A stretch of DNA of 64,000 nt, taken from positions 52,884,214 to 52,948,213 of the forward strand of contig NC_091017.1 of NCBI RefSeq assembly GCF_041296385.1. Reading direction: 5' to 3'. Position numbers and translations under genes: made by a program. The notes beneath the pieces were generated by a model. The model saw only the letters and a program-made list of their open reading frames with translations, was not told the origin of the DNA and ran no database searches. Below, piece after piece: positions 27,861 through 41,759 of this stretch. Source of the DNA: Aphelocoma coerulescens. Its lineage: Eukaryota > Chordata > Aves > Passeriformes > Corvidae. Position 1 is the first letter of the stretch. Every line of letters begins with the position of its first letter.

Positions 27861-30800
27861 TTTACTTTGGCGTCGGCATTAAAAAAGGTCAGTTAGCGTC
27901 GCAGTGTCACCCGGTGTGTGTGGGCAGCACTAGATCCCTCTGCTGAGAGATTGCCAAGCTCGTTCCCCCTCCAGGTAAATTGCTGTTGATGCGAAGGTTT
28001 CGAATGTGTGAAGAAGGATGGAAAGGCCTTTTTTGATGTCGAGGAGGCAGCACTTTCTGCTGGTGGGACCCAGAAACTTGCAAGCAGAGGTGATACCTTT
28101 TAAAGGGTAGTCAGTACGCATGAAGGAAACAGGAAAGCCCACAGGCACACAAATATTCAAACCGGGGTAAGAAATCTAGTCCATCACCCAAAAATCACAT
28201 CCAGGGGCAATTAAACTGTTTTCAGTCATAAAATTGTGCTTACAACATTTACTTTTCATTTATTAATTGTGTGTCACTCTGTTCCTTCAGAAGTAAAGTG
28301 CTGTATAGAATGCCCAACTAGATTCACAAGGGCGGGAGCTCTTGAGAGAGGAGGGCAGCTTCCGAGGGCAGGAGATATGTTGGTGACTCTCACTCTTGGC
28401 ACTGCTATTGGCCTCATCTTAGGAATGTAACTCTTCCTTGTTCACCCACAAGGTTTAGAGGGGTCACAGCCACCACTTCACATTACCACTCCTGGGTGAG
28501 GGTAGCTGATTCAGGACAGAGCATCCCCAGGGGCTGCCCCTTGGCTTCTGCACTTCGTGTGTGGCTCTACTTCTGCATGGAGCATTTCAGGTCACAGCTC
28601 AAGGGGAACACACCGGATTTGAGGAGAGAGCCTACAGGAGCTGCTCTGACTGGCTGCTTCCCTTAAGCTCCATCAAACAGCAAGTTTCTTAAGCATTTAT
28701 TTGGGGAAAATTTTAGGCTGTCCCAGGGCTCGAGTAGAAATTATCGGTGGCTTGAAAGAAAAACAGACTGTTTGCTTATTAAACCTTTGATTCTTTCTTG
28801 GGGCACAGGTGACACAAGAAGTGCAAGGAGTACCTGGTGACAAAATCCCAGGTACACAACTTTGCCAAAATGATGCCAAGTTCAATACTGTTCTGCCTGT
28901 GTTTGCTTCCTTGTCATTAGCCTAAGGAGAGCTCAGGGAAGATGAGTCATCAGAGCTGAATGACCAAATAGGATCTGGATTGCTTTAGTGCATTCATACT
29001 TTTGGGCTCTAGAGGAGGGGAGCTCAGGATCTGGTTGGCTTTTTGAGCCAACAGTATTCTCTGGATTTAATTTTCCAGTTTGCATATGCAGAAAAGTACT
29101 TGCAGTGCATTTACTGTGCTTCATAAAGTCTTACCACTGTTATATCTTATTCCATCTGTCATGCAGCCAGTATGTGGCTTCACAACATGGAGGTCATTTG
29201 CTTATCATACCCTCCCTGGTTTGTAAGAAATGCCCAGGCAGTTCCCTGCGGTGTGGCTGACCAGGGATCACTGTGGCAGACTCAGGATGGATCCACTGTG
29301 CGAGCACAAGGCGGCTGCTTATTGAGCAGGTGGGAAGGGCACAGCCAGGCCTCCTGCTTTATCTCCGACCGTCACTCCCCAAGCTCCCCACTGCAGCAGG
29401 GCTGGTCATGGGAAGATACTTTTATATCATAATGTGTGGCACCTATGGTGCAGGCAGTTAAAGGAGGAGTCCAGTATCCCTGGATACAGTGAAGCAGATG
29501 CAGGCTCTTTCAGAGCCCACCCACTAAGCATAAACTTCAGTTTCAAGGGACACTGAAGTGGGAAAATGTCATGAATGCATCGCAACAAATCAGGACCTCT
29601 TGAGATTTTTCTTACAATTTATCAGCTAAAATTAAAGTTCAGCTCGTGGTTTAAACACGAGCAGTGAGGCTGCCTTCAGGGAAAGCCAACTCTGAACCCA
29701 GACGATGTGTGTTGCTAATTGTCCATCCAGAAAGTACCTCCACCCCAGGTGGGTACCCTGCATATTTTCACATGCAGTGTTTAGAATGAAAAAACGTTGT
29801 ACCTGCTGCTGAGCATGGTTCTTGTCTCTAACTTGCTGCAGGCTTCCCTGACATGTCATCATGAAAGCACAGTCTGGAGTCTGGAGTGATACTGAGTAGT
29901 TTTGCAGCATCTGGCTGTGAGGCAGCCAGCTCACACATAGTGAACACCTCAGTGTAATCTAAATCCATGGATAATTCCTTTCTGCTTTCTTTTGTGGAGG
30001 GCAAGAGAAAGGATACTGCCTACCCTGCTATTACTGGAAGCCACAAATTGAATATTTGAGTATAAAAAGACTTGGCAAGTAAACCTGATCGTGTATCATT
30101 CTCAATTATTCCTTGTTAGTCCTTCTGTTGAAAAATGGGTGAAAGGATAAGAGTTAGCAAGAGCAAGAAGAAGGAGGGAAAGACTACTGAAATATTGTAG
30201 TTTGTAGCTTTTATTAAAAATATTGCCTTCTATTATTCTTAGAAGGGGGTTGATTTCCACAGAAGACCATTTGTGCTATAAGCCAGTCTGGAGAGGCAGA
30301 AGTCCTTCAAAACCAAGGAATTTTGTTTGCTCCTTTATAACAGGATTTCTGTGCCTTCCCTTTATTCAACTAGAATCAAAGGTGAAAAATAGAGGATAAA
30401 CTTGTAAGGGATTTTGATAGTACTGTAAGGAATAAGCAAAGCAACCTTGCTGTTTGCCCAGTTAGTGACTGCTTCAGCACACTGTGTGATGTTGTTTCAA
30501 TCACTTGCTTCTCCTGACAGAGATTAAAAGCATCCGGCATAGCCCAGGACTACTGCAAAATTGCAATCGTTGTGTCTATGGAGTGAGTTCCCCTTGGTGA
30601 CACCCCAAGGGAAGTCGCTGCAGGTGTTGTTCACTGAGCTGAATTTGGGGCAGCAAGAGGAGGTTTGATGTGTGCTGTTGTAACGCCTGTCTCTCTGCGT
30701 GCCCTAAAGCAAGAAGGGTTGGTTTGCAAATCCCAGGTGAGTTAAGGGTAAACCAGAGTCTTGAACTTGGAAGCCTAAATCCCAAACATGTTGCACTTCA

Positions 30801-33800
30801 GGTGTGTGCATGCTGTAGTTATGAGCACTCCATAAAAGGAGCCAATGGGGATGGGTAAGAAAGCAAAGTGTGGTCACCCCCTCTTTTACTGCTCTTCCCA
30901 TTTCAGCTTAATATCTGTGTCAGCTCCCCGCTCCTCCCGCCTTGGCTCCTGCGTGCTGTGCCTGGCTCTGCGGGAAGTGGCGTCACCCTCCCATAAGTCA
31001 TGCCTCTCTGCATGTCCGTGCCAGCTGATCTGTGGAGCTGTGCCGGGTGTTTGCAGAGGAAGAGAGGCCTTTAAAGGATAGTCCTGGAGGATGGAAAGCT
31101 TTCAGTCAGCACCTTAAGGCAGTGGTGCTACTAAAGAGGCTGGGACAAAATACTGCTGTGAAAGTGATGCTCAGGTGAGACCTAGCAGGAGTAGTTTCTG
31201 ATTTCCAGAGGATGTACAATCCCTTCATTTCTACCTTATTTGCTATGCACCTAGGCTATGGATAGAAATAAAATTAAATTTAAAGACTTAATAGGGCAAT
31301 AATCATTTACCATGGGAAAAAGAAAAGTCTTTGCTGTTGCCTTGAATTAAAATATTCCTTTAACATGTATTGTATGATCCCCTATATGCAGTTTAGGGTA
31401 ATTATGTGGTAAACTCCATGAAATGCATATGCTTGATCATATTTATAATGTAGATCCAGAGCACTTACTTTTGTGGCTTAGGAGAGTTAGGAATTGGAGT
31501 CTAGTTGTGCAGAGATATTGCTGCTTTTTCTTGTTCTTCCATGGTTATCTTTGTGCTAGGAAGGACGTGTCACCCGATCCTTTGCTGAACTAGGACCTGT
31601 CTCCCACTGTCTCTCTCAAGAGCAGCAGCACAGAGGGGACTTTGCACCTTTTGTCATCCCCACCCATAGCCCACCTTCATGGAGGCAGCAGTTGTAAGAT
31701 GTTAGCAGACAAGTGACTTTTTCTTTTTTAAAAAATTTATATTTTTGGGGAGCCTGGGTCACTAAACAGCTGAGAAAATACATTTTTGAAATAAGACGAA
31801 GCATTGAGATCTGTGCAATTAAGTTTTTCCTAAGAAACTTCCCCAGCCAGACACAGGCAGAAACTACTTTGGTGAGGATGTGCCGATTGATTGAGGTTGC
31901 TCCTGCCCCAAACTGCTTGTGTTTCACACAAAGGCAGAGTGCAGTTGTACCATGTAGGTAGTGAACACACAAGAGCCATGGGTTTCCTGCTAGTTCATTG
32001 TTCCTGCAGCTGTCTGTAGTGCAGAAGCACTAGGACAGACCTGCCTTTCCTAGCTCCCAGGCTTTTCTGCTACTGTTCGGTGTGACACCTGGCCCCATTT
32101 CAGCACCGTTATGTCTCATCTTGGGCTTGTTTATCTCAAACTCTCCTCTGTGTTATCCTTAGCATGCTGCTGCTGCTCAATCCTGCTTGCTAAATCTCCA
32201 CAATAATCAGCATCTTTTATCCCACAGGCAGCATCCTCGACCAGACCCAGGGTCTGAATTTCAGGGTGCAAAAATATCAGATAAATGTCCCTTCCCCTCC
32301 TCTTCAGCAGCAGTCATCACTGCATCTCTGTTGTCTCCTCTTACAGCTGAGATCCCATCAAATCATCCTTGCCTTCTCCTTGGCTGAGGTGGCAAAGGCA
32401 GCCAGACACCCTCCTCTGTTGCGCTGCGTCTGCCTCTCCTCTTCTCTGCTGTCTTTGTGATTTCTCTGTTCATGGGAGTGCTGTCCCCCTTTTCTCATGG
32501 ATTCCTCTTCCTAATGATGCTTTTTTCCATCCAGTCCTGCTCTGTATTTATGCTGCTTTGGGGCCAGTGCTCTCTCCCAAGCAACTTAGAGTCTCTGAGG
32601 TTTTATTAAATTCAAGTGGTGTGGAAGGGAAACAAACATAAGCCTCATTACCCAGCTGTGCTGTGTCCTTTGTGTCCCCCTGGGTGTTCAGTCTCTGAAT
32701 GTATGGGAACAGATCCTTTCACTGAAGCTCTGGGTTAGCAGTCAAGGGCAGAAATTATTAAGATAAAATCCTCCTGTTGCACTTGGTGTTCCCCCATGTT
32801 TATTTTTAAGATGTCTGAAGGCCATTAATCAACAAGTAAGTGCATGATGCCTCAGGTCGCAATGTTCCAATAATTCATAATTAGAACTAAGTGTATAAGG
32901 CTGCGTGATCTGCCTTCTAAATGAAGAGGCCTTTTGCCAACCATCCCATTAGAAAAGGTCTTCTGGTCCATGAAAAGAGATGAAATCAGGGAATCATTGA
33001 AGAATAATTTTGTAAATTGACTGCTGACAGTGAGTTGTTGAGGCAGTTGTATCCCTACAACTGTAAAACAATTAGTAGCAGCAAGTTTTTCTTTAAGCAA
33101 ATAAATGCCTTTGTGTGGTGTACCCTTACCCAGATTCAAATAAGAAAGGAGTCTGCCTCATTCACTGTTCCCTTTTGTTGTCATTTAATCTTTTCCTGGA
33201 GCTGGAGTATTATCAAGATTAAGATGAAAAGTCGTAATAAATGACCTAATGATTAATGCATGCATTGGTCCAGAGGAGCCAAAATTAGCATGCTGCCCCA
33301 TCAGACAAGGACAAGGAGGTGAGATGAGGATGACTCTGAAAGCACTGGATTCAGATTTAAGAGTCTGTGATATTTTGCACTGCAGGTGCAGGTATCTCTT
33401 TGCACAGGCTCTCACAGGCAGATGGTCATGGGACGTTAGAAACAGGCATGTCTTGGATGTCACAGCTCTGCCTGAGAGCATCACAGCCTGCTCAGCATCA
33501 TCAGGTGTGGGGGACCCTGATGGATGTGAAGGACAGTGGTGCCATCAAGGCTGGAGAGCACAGTGATGATGGGATGTGCACAACCTGGTGAATGGTGGGG
33601 CTTTAGGATGGATGAGCAGTTGCAGGTCCAGGTCCAGCTGGATTTACTTGGCATCCATCACCCACTGAGGGTCCCAGCCCCCTCTTAATTTGCTATGTAG
33701 GAACCTGGGGTTAGGGACATAAATCAAGAGAGGTAAGGTGGAGGTAGATAACACAAATGTGGTTTTGTCCCTATACAATCCATAATTTGGGTTTTGCAAA

Positions 33801-36800
33801 AAAAGCCAGATAAGAGTAAATGACACCAAGATATTGTCCCACAGATTAATTTAGTTGTCAAAAAATGCATAAATAAATAAAACTAATAACTTCTACATTA
33901 GCAGTTGCTTCATAGCACAGAATATCCATTTAATTGAAGAAAGACACCCAAAAGAAAAATTTCTTTACTCACCCACCAAAGCTTTCTCTGTATTAAAAGG
34001 GATGTTAATGATGAGCCCCATGGGAATGATAGGAGTTAATAGCATCAATATTCTGTATCTCAGGTTATACACAAAAAATATCTTTGCACTTAGTTGCCAG
34101 CCATTTGTATCATGGCATCTAAGGTGCCTGGATGTGGGCTACAGCTGTTTTGTGTTAGAAACTGCATAACCATAGAATAAAAATGCTTCTTGTCCTGCTG
34201 CCAAATTTTTACCAAATATTAAAAACTAGTATCAGTAATGCTGATCAGCAAATAAGAAAGCCTTTCAAAATAGGTGCACCATTACCTAAATTAGCTCACA
34301 AGCTGTCTAGAAAAATATCTCAGGGAAAAGGGGAGAAATAAATCTCAAACATAATAGGCATCGCTTAGTACTTCCCTTAGCTAATGTTGTATATTAATCC
34401 TATGAAAATAACCTTGACACAGTGTCATGTGCACTTTTAAAACTGTGATGAAACAGAACATTTTTGAATAAACCATGGTATCAGTAGAACCTGTATGTCA
34501 CTGCAGATGAGGCAAATGTACTCTGGGCTTCGTATATTTGTTGATTTGCCAGAGAGATGAAAGCATGAATGTCTTCATAAACAAGATCTTTCATTTCCTT
34601 TCTGTGGTGCCTAAGCAGAAATGCTGGGTATGAAACCAGGGGAATATATATTTGTATCTGGGGTGTCCATTCTACCACTAGCTGAGAGTAATCTCTTTAT
34701 AGTAAACTCACAACGCCGCAGAAGCACAATGGGTTTAAACTGCTTTGAGAGACATTTGGATTAGATACTGATGGGGCAAATAAAAGCAGTGGTGCTGAAG
34801 GCTGGATAGTCCAGGCAGGCAGCAGCGATCTCCCGGGAAATGTCAGGCAAACATCTCTGCAGCAGCGTGAGCTGCAGCTGCTGACTTCGTTTTGGGGTGG
34901 CACAGCGAGACCAGGTGACCCTGCAAGGCTCCTCCTGGCCCCTGGTTACCTGGTTGTCTGGTACCTTGTGCAAATGCCCTTCGTCTTCCGCGGTGACACC
35001 TGCCGGTACCAGTAACACCTCACGTCTCTCTGGTGCGTGACTGCGCCTGCGGCTGGAGCTGCTGGCAGCACGTTGGGGATCGCAGCGATCTGCCCCAGCT
35101 GGAGACGTCAGGTGCGGTTCACAGCCCAGAAGTGAAGTCTGTGTCCTGAACTGCTCGCAAATTTTATTAAACTGGGAGCATCTTGCATCCTGCCTGCCAG
35201 GGAATGAGCCTTGGACAGAGCTGTTTGGGATTGGATAGTCAGAGGAAGGAATAAAAAGCCATCAGCCCCTTCTTTCAGGGTGGAAGAATTAAAGAAAAAC
35301 AAAGGATTGGAAAAAATGTACACAAAAGGGCCACCTTAAGAGCTCCTTTCCTCTGCTCAGTCCATTATAAGAAAGCAAAATATTAGAGAGATTAGTGAAT
35401 TCATTTTAAGATATTAAAATATATCAAATTATTAAAATAATGTAAATAAATATATAATATTTATTTAATACATACTGTTAAAAGCATATAATTTCTAAAT
35501 AAAATATTTGAAACATATATTTTACCCATATATACGTGGGCAGTCTAAATGCTGAGGAAGTATCAATAGGAGACTCTTGCTGCTGAAATCAAAGCCAACT
35601 GGGACCAAAGGAGTAGCTGCCCACAGACATCTGTAGGGTATCAGTGCTCAGTTTCCACCCAGGTGTGAGCGATACCGTGCAGTAACCCCAGGCCCAGGAG
35701 GGAAAGTCCACCCAAAAAACCCCTGCCCAAACCCCTGCAGGCATGGGAGCCCTGCGCAGGATAGGAGCTGAGGATGAACAGGAGGTAACAGTCATCCCTT
35801 CCCATGAAAATACAGAAACATATTCTTGAAAAGCAAGGTGCTTCAAACTAACACCAAGAAGTCTAAACAAATCCAGGCCCCAAATCCAAGGTGCAAATGC
35901 AAAACTAGCTAGGGAAGGGACCTTCCCCATCCCCAAAGAGTTTATTATTAAGTGCAAAGATACATTAGGGTCATTACATTATCATGCTCATGTGCAGGTG
36001 GGAAAGTTATACATGGGAGTGATTCATTTGCTTAAGATCATGCTGGAAATAGTGGCAAAGCTGCACACTGGGGACAAGTGCACTAAGCTCCAACTGGTAC
36101 CGTACTCCTGAGGAGGCAGCATGTACAGTGTGATCCCTCATCACAAAAAAGTTTCTGTTTCTCTACCACTGCCAAACATCCACAGAATCAATTTTCACTT
36201 GTAGTTTCTTGAAGTGTTTCAGTGGTATTGCTGAGACCCTCTGTAGGACCTGCCATAGGTGAGCAATCACCTTCAGTCTCTACAGACACATGAATTCTGC
36301 TCCCAGAGAGACTCTACAGGGAGGACAGCTTGCTGGGTTCCTCCAGCAAGCAGCAATTCATTGTAAGGACTTCTTTAAACCCTTTGATTCAGTGGCACAG
36401 GAAGGGTGTCCAAGCACATTTTCCCTTCAAGTGAAGAGGCTGTCTCAAGCTTGTGGCTGCTCCCTGTTCCTGCAGTATGCTGGGACTCGTTAGCATACCA
36501 GGCCTTTTGACATTCAAGACATTTTTGGCAGTGATCTTAGTCTTTATTAGATAATGAAAGATATTATCTGAGAACTCAGAAGATTTTAGAAAGACCTTAA
36601 ATAACCAAAAATTTGATTTTGAGGGCATAACAAACTGTAAGAGCAGTTGGCCAACCAGCATAGGAAGCACTAATACACCAGTGCAAATTCCACTGCTGCT
36701 TGTGCAAAAATGCATGTCACAGCTGAGCTCTTCTCAGCAGATTTCTTGGATCAGATGCCCAGATCTGGAAGCCCTGAGAAGCCAGGCTCTGCAGAAAAGG

Positions 36801-39800
36801 AAACTGACCCATCCTCCCCGTTGCAGAGTAGTAACAGCATCAGTTTGCTGTCACTGCTGTTGCCCCAAAGCAGAAGGAGTCCTGGTACAACACAGACTCC
36901 CAACCCCTCCAGTTATTTCACAGCCGCGCCAATGGGAATTGGTGGCTCATCGCTGCACTTGGATTACTCAGAGGAGCTGCTCTGGGGGTAGGCTCTGCTT
37001 GAATGCTGTGCTAAGAGCAAGAAGAGAGGGGTGCAATGGCTTGTGTAATCCATGCCATCTCTGAGTAGCTCAACGCAAGCCTTTTTGCATCCCACAATCT
37101 TGAGATGATGCTGTGTGGTGCCACACATTTAGCTGGAAAAACCCAGACCAGTAGGAAAATATTTCTGAAATCCTAAACAATTTAAGGAGGTTTAAACCTA
37201 TGTGACACTGAGTAAAAAGTCTAATGGTTGGTGGTTTTTATGGCCAGCTGTGTGTGGCTTCATCTTCCCTCAGACTAGGGCTTTCCTGGCATAAATGCAG
37301 CTGTTAATTATATTCAGGACCTTACAGACAATTCAGTGCAAGCTCAGAACGATGTGGTGAATTGAAGCTGAACTAGACCAAACTTCGGATTAGAAAGCAC
37401 AGTGAAGCAAGATCACCCTCTAGTGTCTGAAGAGTCCTGGGTAGGAAGCAAAGAACAAAAAGAAAACCCTGAAGTACTTATTAGAGTAATAAAAGGCAAA
37501 AACAACAGAAAAATAGAAAGGCTAAAAAGAGTGCATAAATGGGCTGTAAATGTAACCTACCAGTTGTTTCAAATTTTGAAACAAGGTTTCTGGTAGGCCG
37601 ATTTCAGTGACTTGTTTTGGTAATTAATATTATTTAATTATCTTCATAATGAGAAGGATGCAGAAAGTGGGAGCACACAGACAGAATCTGCTCATGAAAA
37701 CAGTTGAGAGACCTCAGCGTGGAGGGCAGCACAGAAAAACGGCCTGGGTGAGGAGTGGGGGAGATAGGCTAAATCAAGGCCCTGAAGGGGGTACGTGGTT
37801 GGAGCTCCTTAACAAGAAACACCTATTTTTTGTACTTCAGTTCTGCCATTGAGGCATTTGGGCTGGGAAAAGGAGTCTTAAACTGATGTTGTACCTTTGT
37901 GAAGGCGGGGAAATAGGGTTCAAAATCAGCAGAGCCTACTACACAGTAGCAAGTCTTGAGCAGTAAGTTGTGAGGTGGCTCTGTAAATGGAATTTTCCAT
38001 TTCTTCCACTGACCATGGACCACTGAGCAGGAGAGCTCAGAGGCACTGTTGGCTGGTGTAGGGACCTGCAGAGGATTGTATTTCACTCCCTTGGGCTAAT
38101 TTTCACATGGGGATAAATTGTAAAGGTGAGAAGTCCACCACATATCAATGAAACCCCTGTGTTCTGCTCTGGAAAAGGTAGCCTGAAATTGCCAGATTCT
38201 ATCTGAGTCTTGTTTTGCCAAAAGCTGCTTTACTGCTGAAGAAGGCTGAGCTGGGCTTGGGTGCTTTACCAGATCCATGATTTTAAGCAAGTCCCTTTAA
38301 TATTTCTCCAGTATGTTTGTGTATGTGGACAGCACCATTCATACTGAGCCTGTGTGAATGGCAGCATCAATAGTCACTAAATCTTTGTTGATGTTCTTTT
38401 AAAGGGAAAATAAAAATCCCTTGACTCTGACATTTACAATAGATATTATCTGCTCTCTGACATTTGGGCTCATAAACCGAGGTCAACCAAATTTCTGTTC
38501 TTAACTTACCCCACTGTGTCAGACTAGATATGAACTGACTGGCTACCCCTTTCTCTAAATAGCAGCCATCTGCCCCTCTCTCCCAGCATGCAAGTCAGGA
38601 AGCCTGGGAGTCATTTCAGTGATGATGAACTGAGCCTCAAGAAAATAAACGAGCCTCCTTGAAAGTGTATGGCAGAGCAGGGAACCAACTGTGGGTCTTC
38701 TATAGCCCATTCTTGCACCATAATGAATTATTTCTTTGCACCCACAGGCATCCAGGAGGTCTGTGTGCACTGAATCAACCATGCTGGCCCTGCAGCAGCC
38801 ATGCCTGGTGTTACCAATGGCTGCTATAGCTGTGCAGCTGCAGCCTCAGGCAAGGAGTTTTGAGTGGCGGCCGTGACCCTGCTGCCAGTGCTGTGTGTGC
38901 AGGCAGGGGCATCCTGTGGCTCAGGAGCTGCTGGTTCCTGCCAGCAAGGCTGGCTGTGGATGGAGGGGGATGCCCTGGGCTGCTTTCCTGAGGCTGTGTG
39001 ATGGAGGTGGTATCATGTTACTGTCTCTGACATATAGGCATGGTTTTAAAGGGATGAGAATCAGGACAAGGTTTTCATAACTCCTTTGAAGACAGGTCCC
39101 TTGAAGCGGCATTAACAGCGCTTTTCTGTGTCTGCATTAGCCCCGTGGGGAACAGATGAACAGAAACAATATAACCCTGCCCTGGGCTCAGTAGTTGGGT
39201 GAGTAAATGTAGGGGTAAATGGATGACCATAGAGCTGAGAAATAGGAGACGAAGACAGGAACTGAGGCAGAGCATGAAAAGCAGAGGGTTTGTCTGATCT
39301 CCCTCCACTGCCTTTTTCTTTGAGAGGGGACTCAAAATGGTAGCAAGTGCTTCAATAAAATTTTTATTTTTAAAGGAGGAAAGTGACAAAGATATATTTA
39401 TGGTGGCACAAGATACTCTGTCCTGCTGCCCTCCATTAAGACAGCTTTGAACAAGAATGCTCACACTGCCTTTAATTTGGCATGTAGTGGGGTCAGTCAG
39501 CCAGCAGCACATTTGGCCTTACCCTCTGCCCTGAACAGGAACCAAACTCACTGTATTCCAGAGCTTGGTCCAGCTTCACTTTCTCCTGGCAGCATTTTGG
39601 CACTTATGTGCAGCACGGGAACCAGCAGCAACTGTAAAATTTGCTCAGTAGTATTAACCCTGCTGAGTGAAAGGCAGGTAAGCATCAGTCAGATAACTAA
39701 GCTTTTGTAATGGGTTGTGCAGTTTTGTTTGCTGATAATGTCTAAAGGGAAACAACTTAGGAACAGCACCATAAGCCAAATAGAGGAGACTGCTGGGAGT

Positions 39801-40720
39801 TGCAGTGTGGTGGTGTTGGTGTTAGAGCAGGGGTAGGTACCCTGTCCAACCCAGTAGCTGATCTGTCAGTGGCCAAGGTGGGGTGCCTGGGAAGAGCAGG
39901 AGACTGGGGAAAGCCCAGTATGCTGACCCCCTACCCTGACCCCTCTTCTGCCACCACCAACACATCACACCCCAGCTATTTCCTGATCATCTTTGTGGCT
40001 TTAAGCAGCCAAAGCCACAGAGTCCCAAGTCAAGTCACTGATGACCTACTCCCACATTTAATAAGCATCTTTTTCTCTTGGGCAGGGCAGAGGCAGGGAA
40101 CAATGTGGAACGGAAGTGTCTTTATTCACCTTCCCTTTGCTTTGTAGACAGATTCCATGAAAAAACCCCTTAGCCTTGTTACTGGAGGAGGGTGGAGGTA
40201 GCTGGTGTCAAGCTTCTGGAGATCATGTGTTGGGTGGGGGGCCAATAGTTTGTCTGACATTAGACCAAGCTGTTTGCACTAGTGAGGTTTTTAATCAGCC
40301 TGTCATAGCAGGGCTGTGAAAGGTTGCAATTTTCCAAGTCTCAAAAAAATCATAGCAAAGAGAAGGGAAAAGAACAGAATGGAGAAGAATATATTGTCTG
40401 TATTCTGTGCATTGTGCATGATAACCAGCAGCCGAGTGGCACTGGGAACGGACCACAAAGTCATCTTCTCAGTAAGGCATATCCCAGTCACCCCAACGGG
40501 TGTACTGTCTTGAACCTCTCATGCTGTAGCGCCAATGGAAGCAAGCTTTCAGGGATAATTTAAAAGCAGCAAGGAGGGGGAGAGGATGCTGGGGGAGGAG
40601 GCATCACATGCCACTCTCTTTTAAGCTTTACTGCTACTAGTTATTAAAACTATTATTTACTGTATTTACTGTTTAAGGTATTAAAACTATTTTCAAAAGA
40701 AAATGGATTTACATTATTTT
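27861..40720. other. SLC10A4-SLAIN2 intergenic region, no gene seen
   Basis: About 13 kb upstream of SLC10A4 and downstream of SLAIN2. I checked both strands for conserved-looking exons, tRNA-like or other RNA genes and repeat families and recognised none. Open frames up to 145 codons occur without motifs, splice context or family resemblance. Unrecognised distal enhancers or lncRNA exons are possible. Confidence 0.5.
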
Positions 40721-41105
40721 GTTGCTTTCAGGGCAACGAAGCTGGTGAGCGGTCTGGAGCACAAGTCCGATGAGGAACAGCTGAAGGAGCTCAGGGTGTT
40801 TAGCCTGGAAAAAAGGAGGCTCAGGGGAGACCTTATTGCTCTCTACAACTACCTGAGAAGTTGAAGTCAGGTGGGGATTGGTCTCCCAGTCAGCTAGTGA
40901 CAAGAGGACATAGCCTCAGGCTGTGCCAGGGGAGGTTGACGTTGGACATAGGAGAATTTTCTTCATAGAAGGGGTGATTAGACATTGGAATGGACTGCCC
41001 AGGGAAGTGGTGGAGCCATTGTCCCTGAAGGTGTTGAAGGAAAATCTGGATGTGGCACTTGGTTAGATTTGATTTCAGAGGTCTTTTCCAACCATGTGAT
41101 TCCCT
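40721..41105 (+). mobile_element. CR1 LINE 3' fragment (about 385 bp)
   Basis: Closely CR1-like throughout: it opens with tttcagggcaacgaagctgg, passes the typical agcctggaaaaaaggaggct block and continues through the bird CR1 3' region. It lacks the final octamer repeats, ending near accatgtgattcc. It is 5'-truncated and non-coding. Confidence 0.9.
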
Positions 41106-41759
41106 CTACTTATGCTGCTGCTGATAGAAGCTCAATTACAATATAACTATCTTCTTTTGTTTATACAGTCTACTTTTGTCTCTTGAGAGTGCCACACTGC
41201 ATAGAGATCTCAGGCATTCCAGTTTTCAAATCTAATTTTTTTTTTTAATTCCATTTGTAACAGGTAGATGATGCACCAAGTTCAAAAATCACTTTGCTGA
41301 TAAGCAGTCATTTTGGTTACCTATTCCTTTAAATAAGTGCTGAAGAGCTACAAATCAGCTTAATCACTACAGTTATGTTTTGTGTCCTTCTAAGTGTTTA
41401 ACGTGGTCCCAACAGAATTTATCATTTAGTGCAAAAAGGACAGTTACACACAGCACAACACTATGTGGTATCACAGCTGAAAATAGTTGTAAAAATATCT
41501 TGTGGAAAGTGAGCCTGGTGGAATTTGCTCCTTTCAGTTAACTCTTAGAGCCAAAAGCATCTTCACTGGGCAGTGGTGTTTAAAACATGGACGCTCCTGA
41601 GAGCACCTGAGTCCCAGCCTCACCTTCCTGAAGCAGGATGAGTACAGACAGGCTGCCTGTAGGTGTCAGACTCGGACTGCACAGCAGCATAAATGCAAGT
41701 CAGGAGCAGGTGGGGCTTCTGGTTTGTTACTTAAACCAAAGCAACCTCACATCTTGCTT

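Noticed and set aside
26659..27882. 407-codon plus-strand open frame antisense to SLC10A4
   Set aside because: It lies in a CpG island where stop codons are rare. Composition is Pro/Ala/Gly/Ser/Arg low-complexity, and the opposite strand has the real exons. It is a shadow frame.
34820..35100. GC-richer patch with repeated gcagcgatct as a possible extra exon or CpG island
   Set aside because: No coding frame with splice sites and CpG density well below the two real islands.
35589..35957. 122-codon minus-strand open frame in intergenic DNA
   Set aside because: Trp/Ser/Leu-rich composition without a recognisable domain; no repeat or gene context.
36681..37064. Two overlapping plus-strand frames (93 and 127 codons)
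   Set aside because: They overlap in different frames and neither resembles a known protein.
39075..39512. 145-codon minus-strand open frame in intergenic DNA
   Set aside because: No motifs, no conserved look and no splice signals fitting a gene. Treated as chance.
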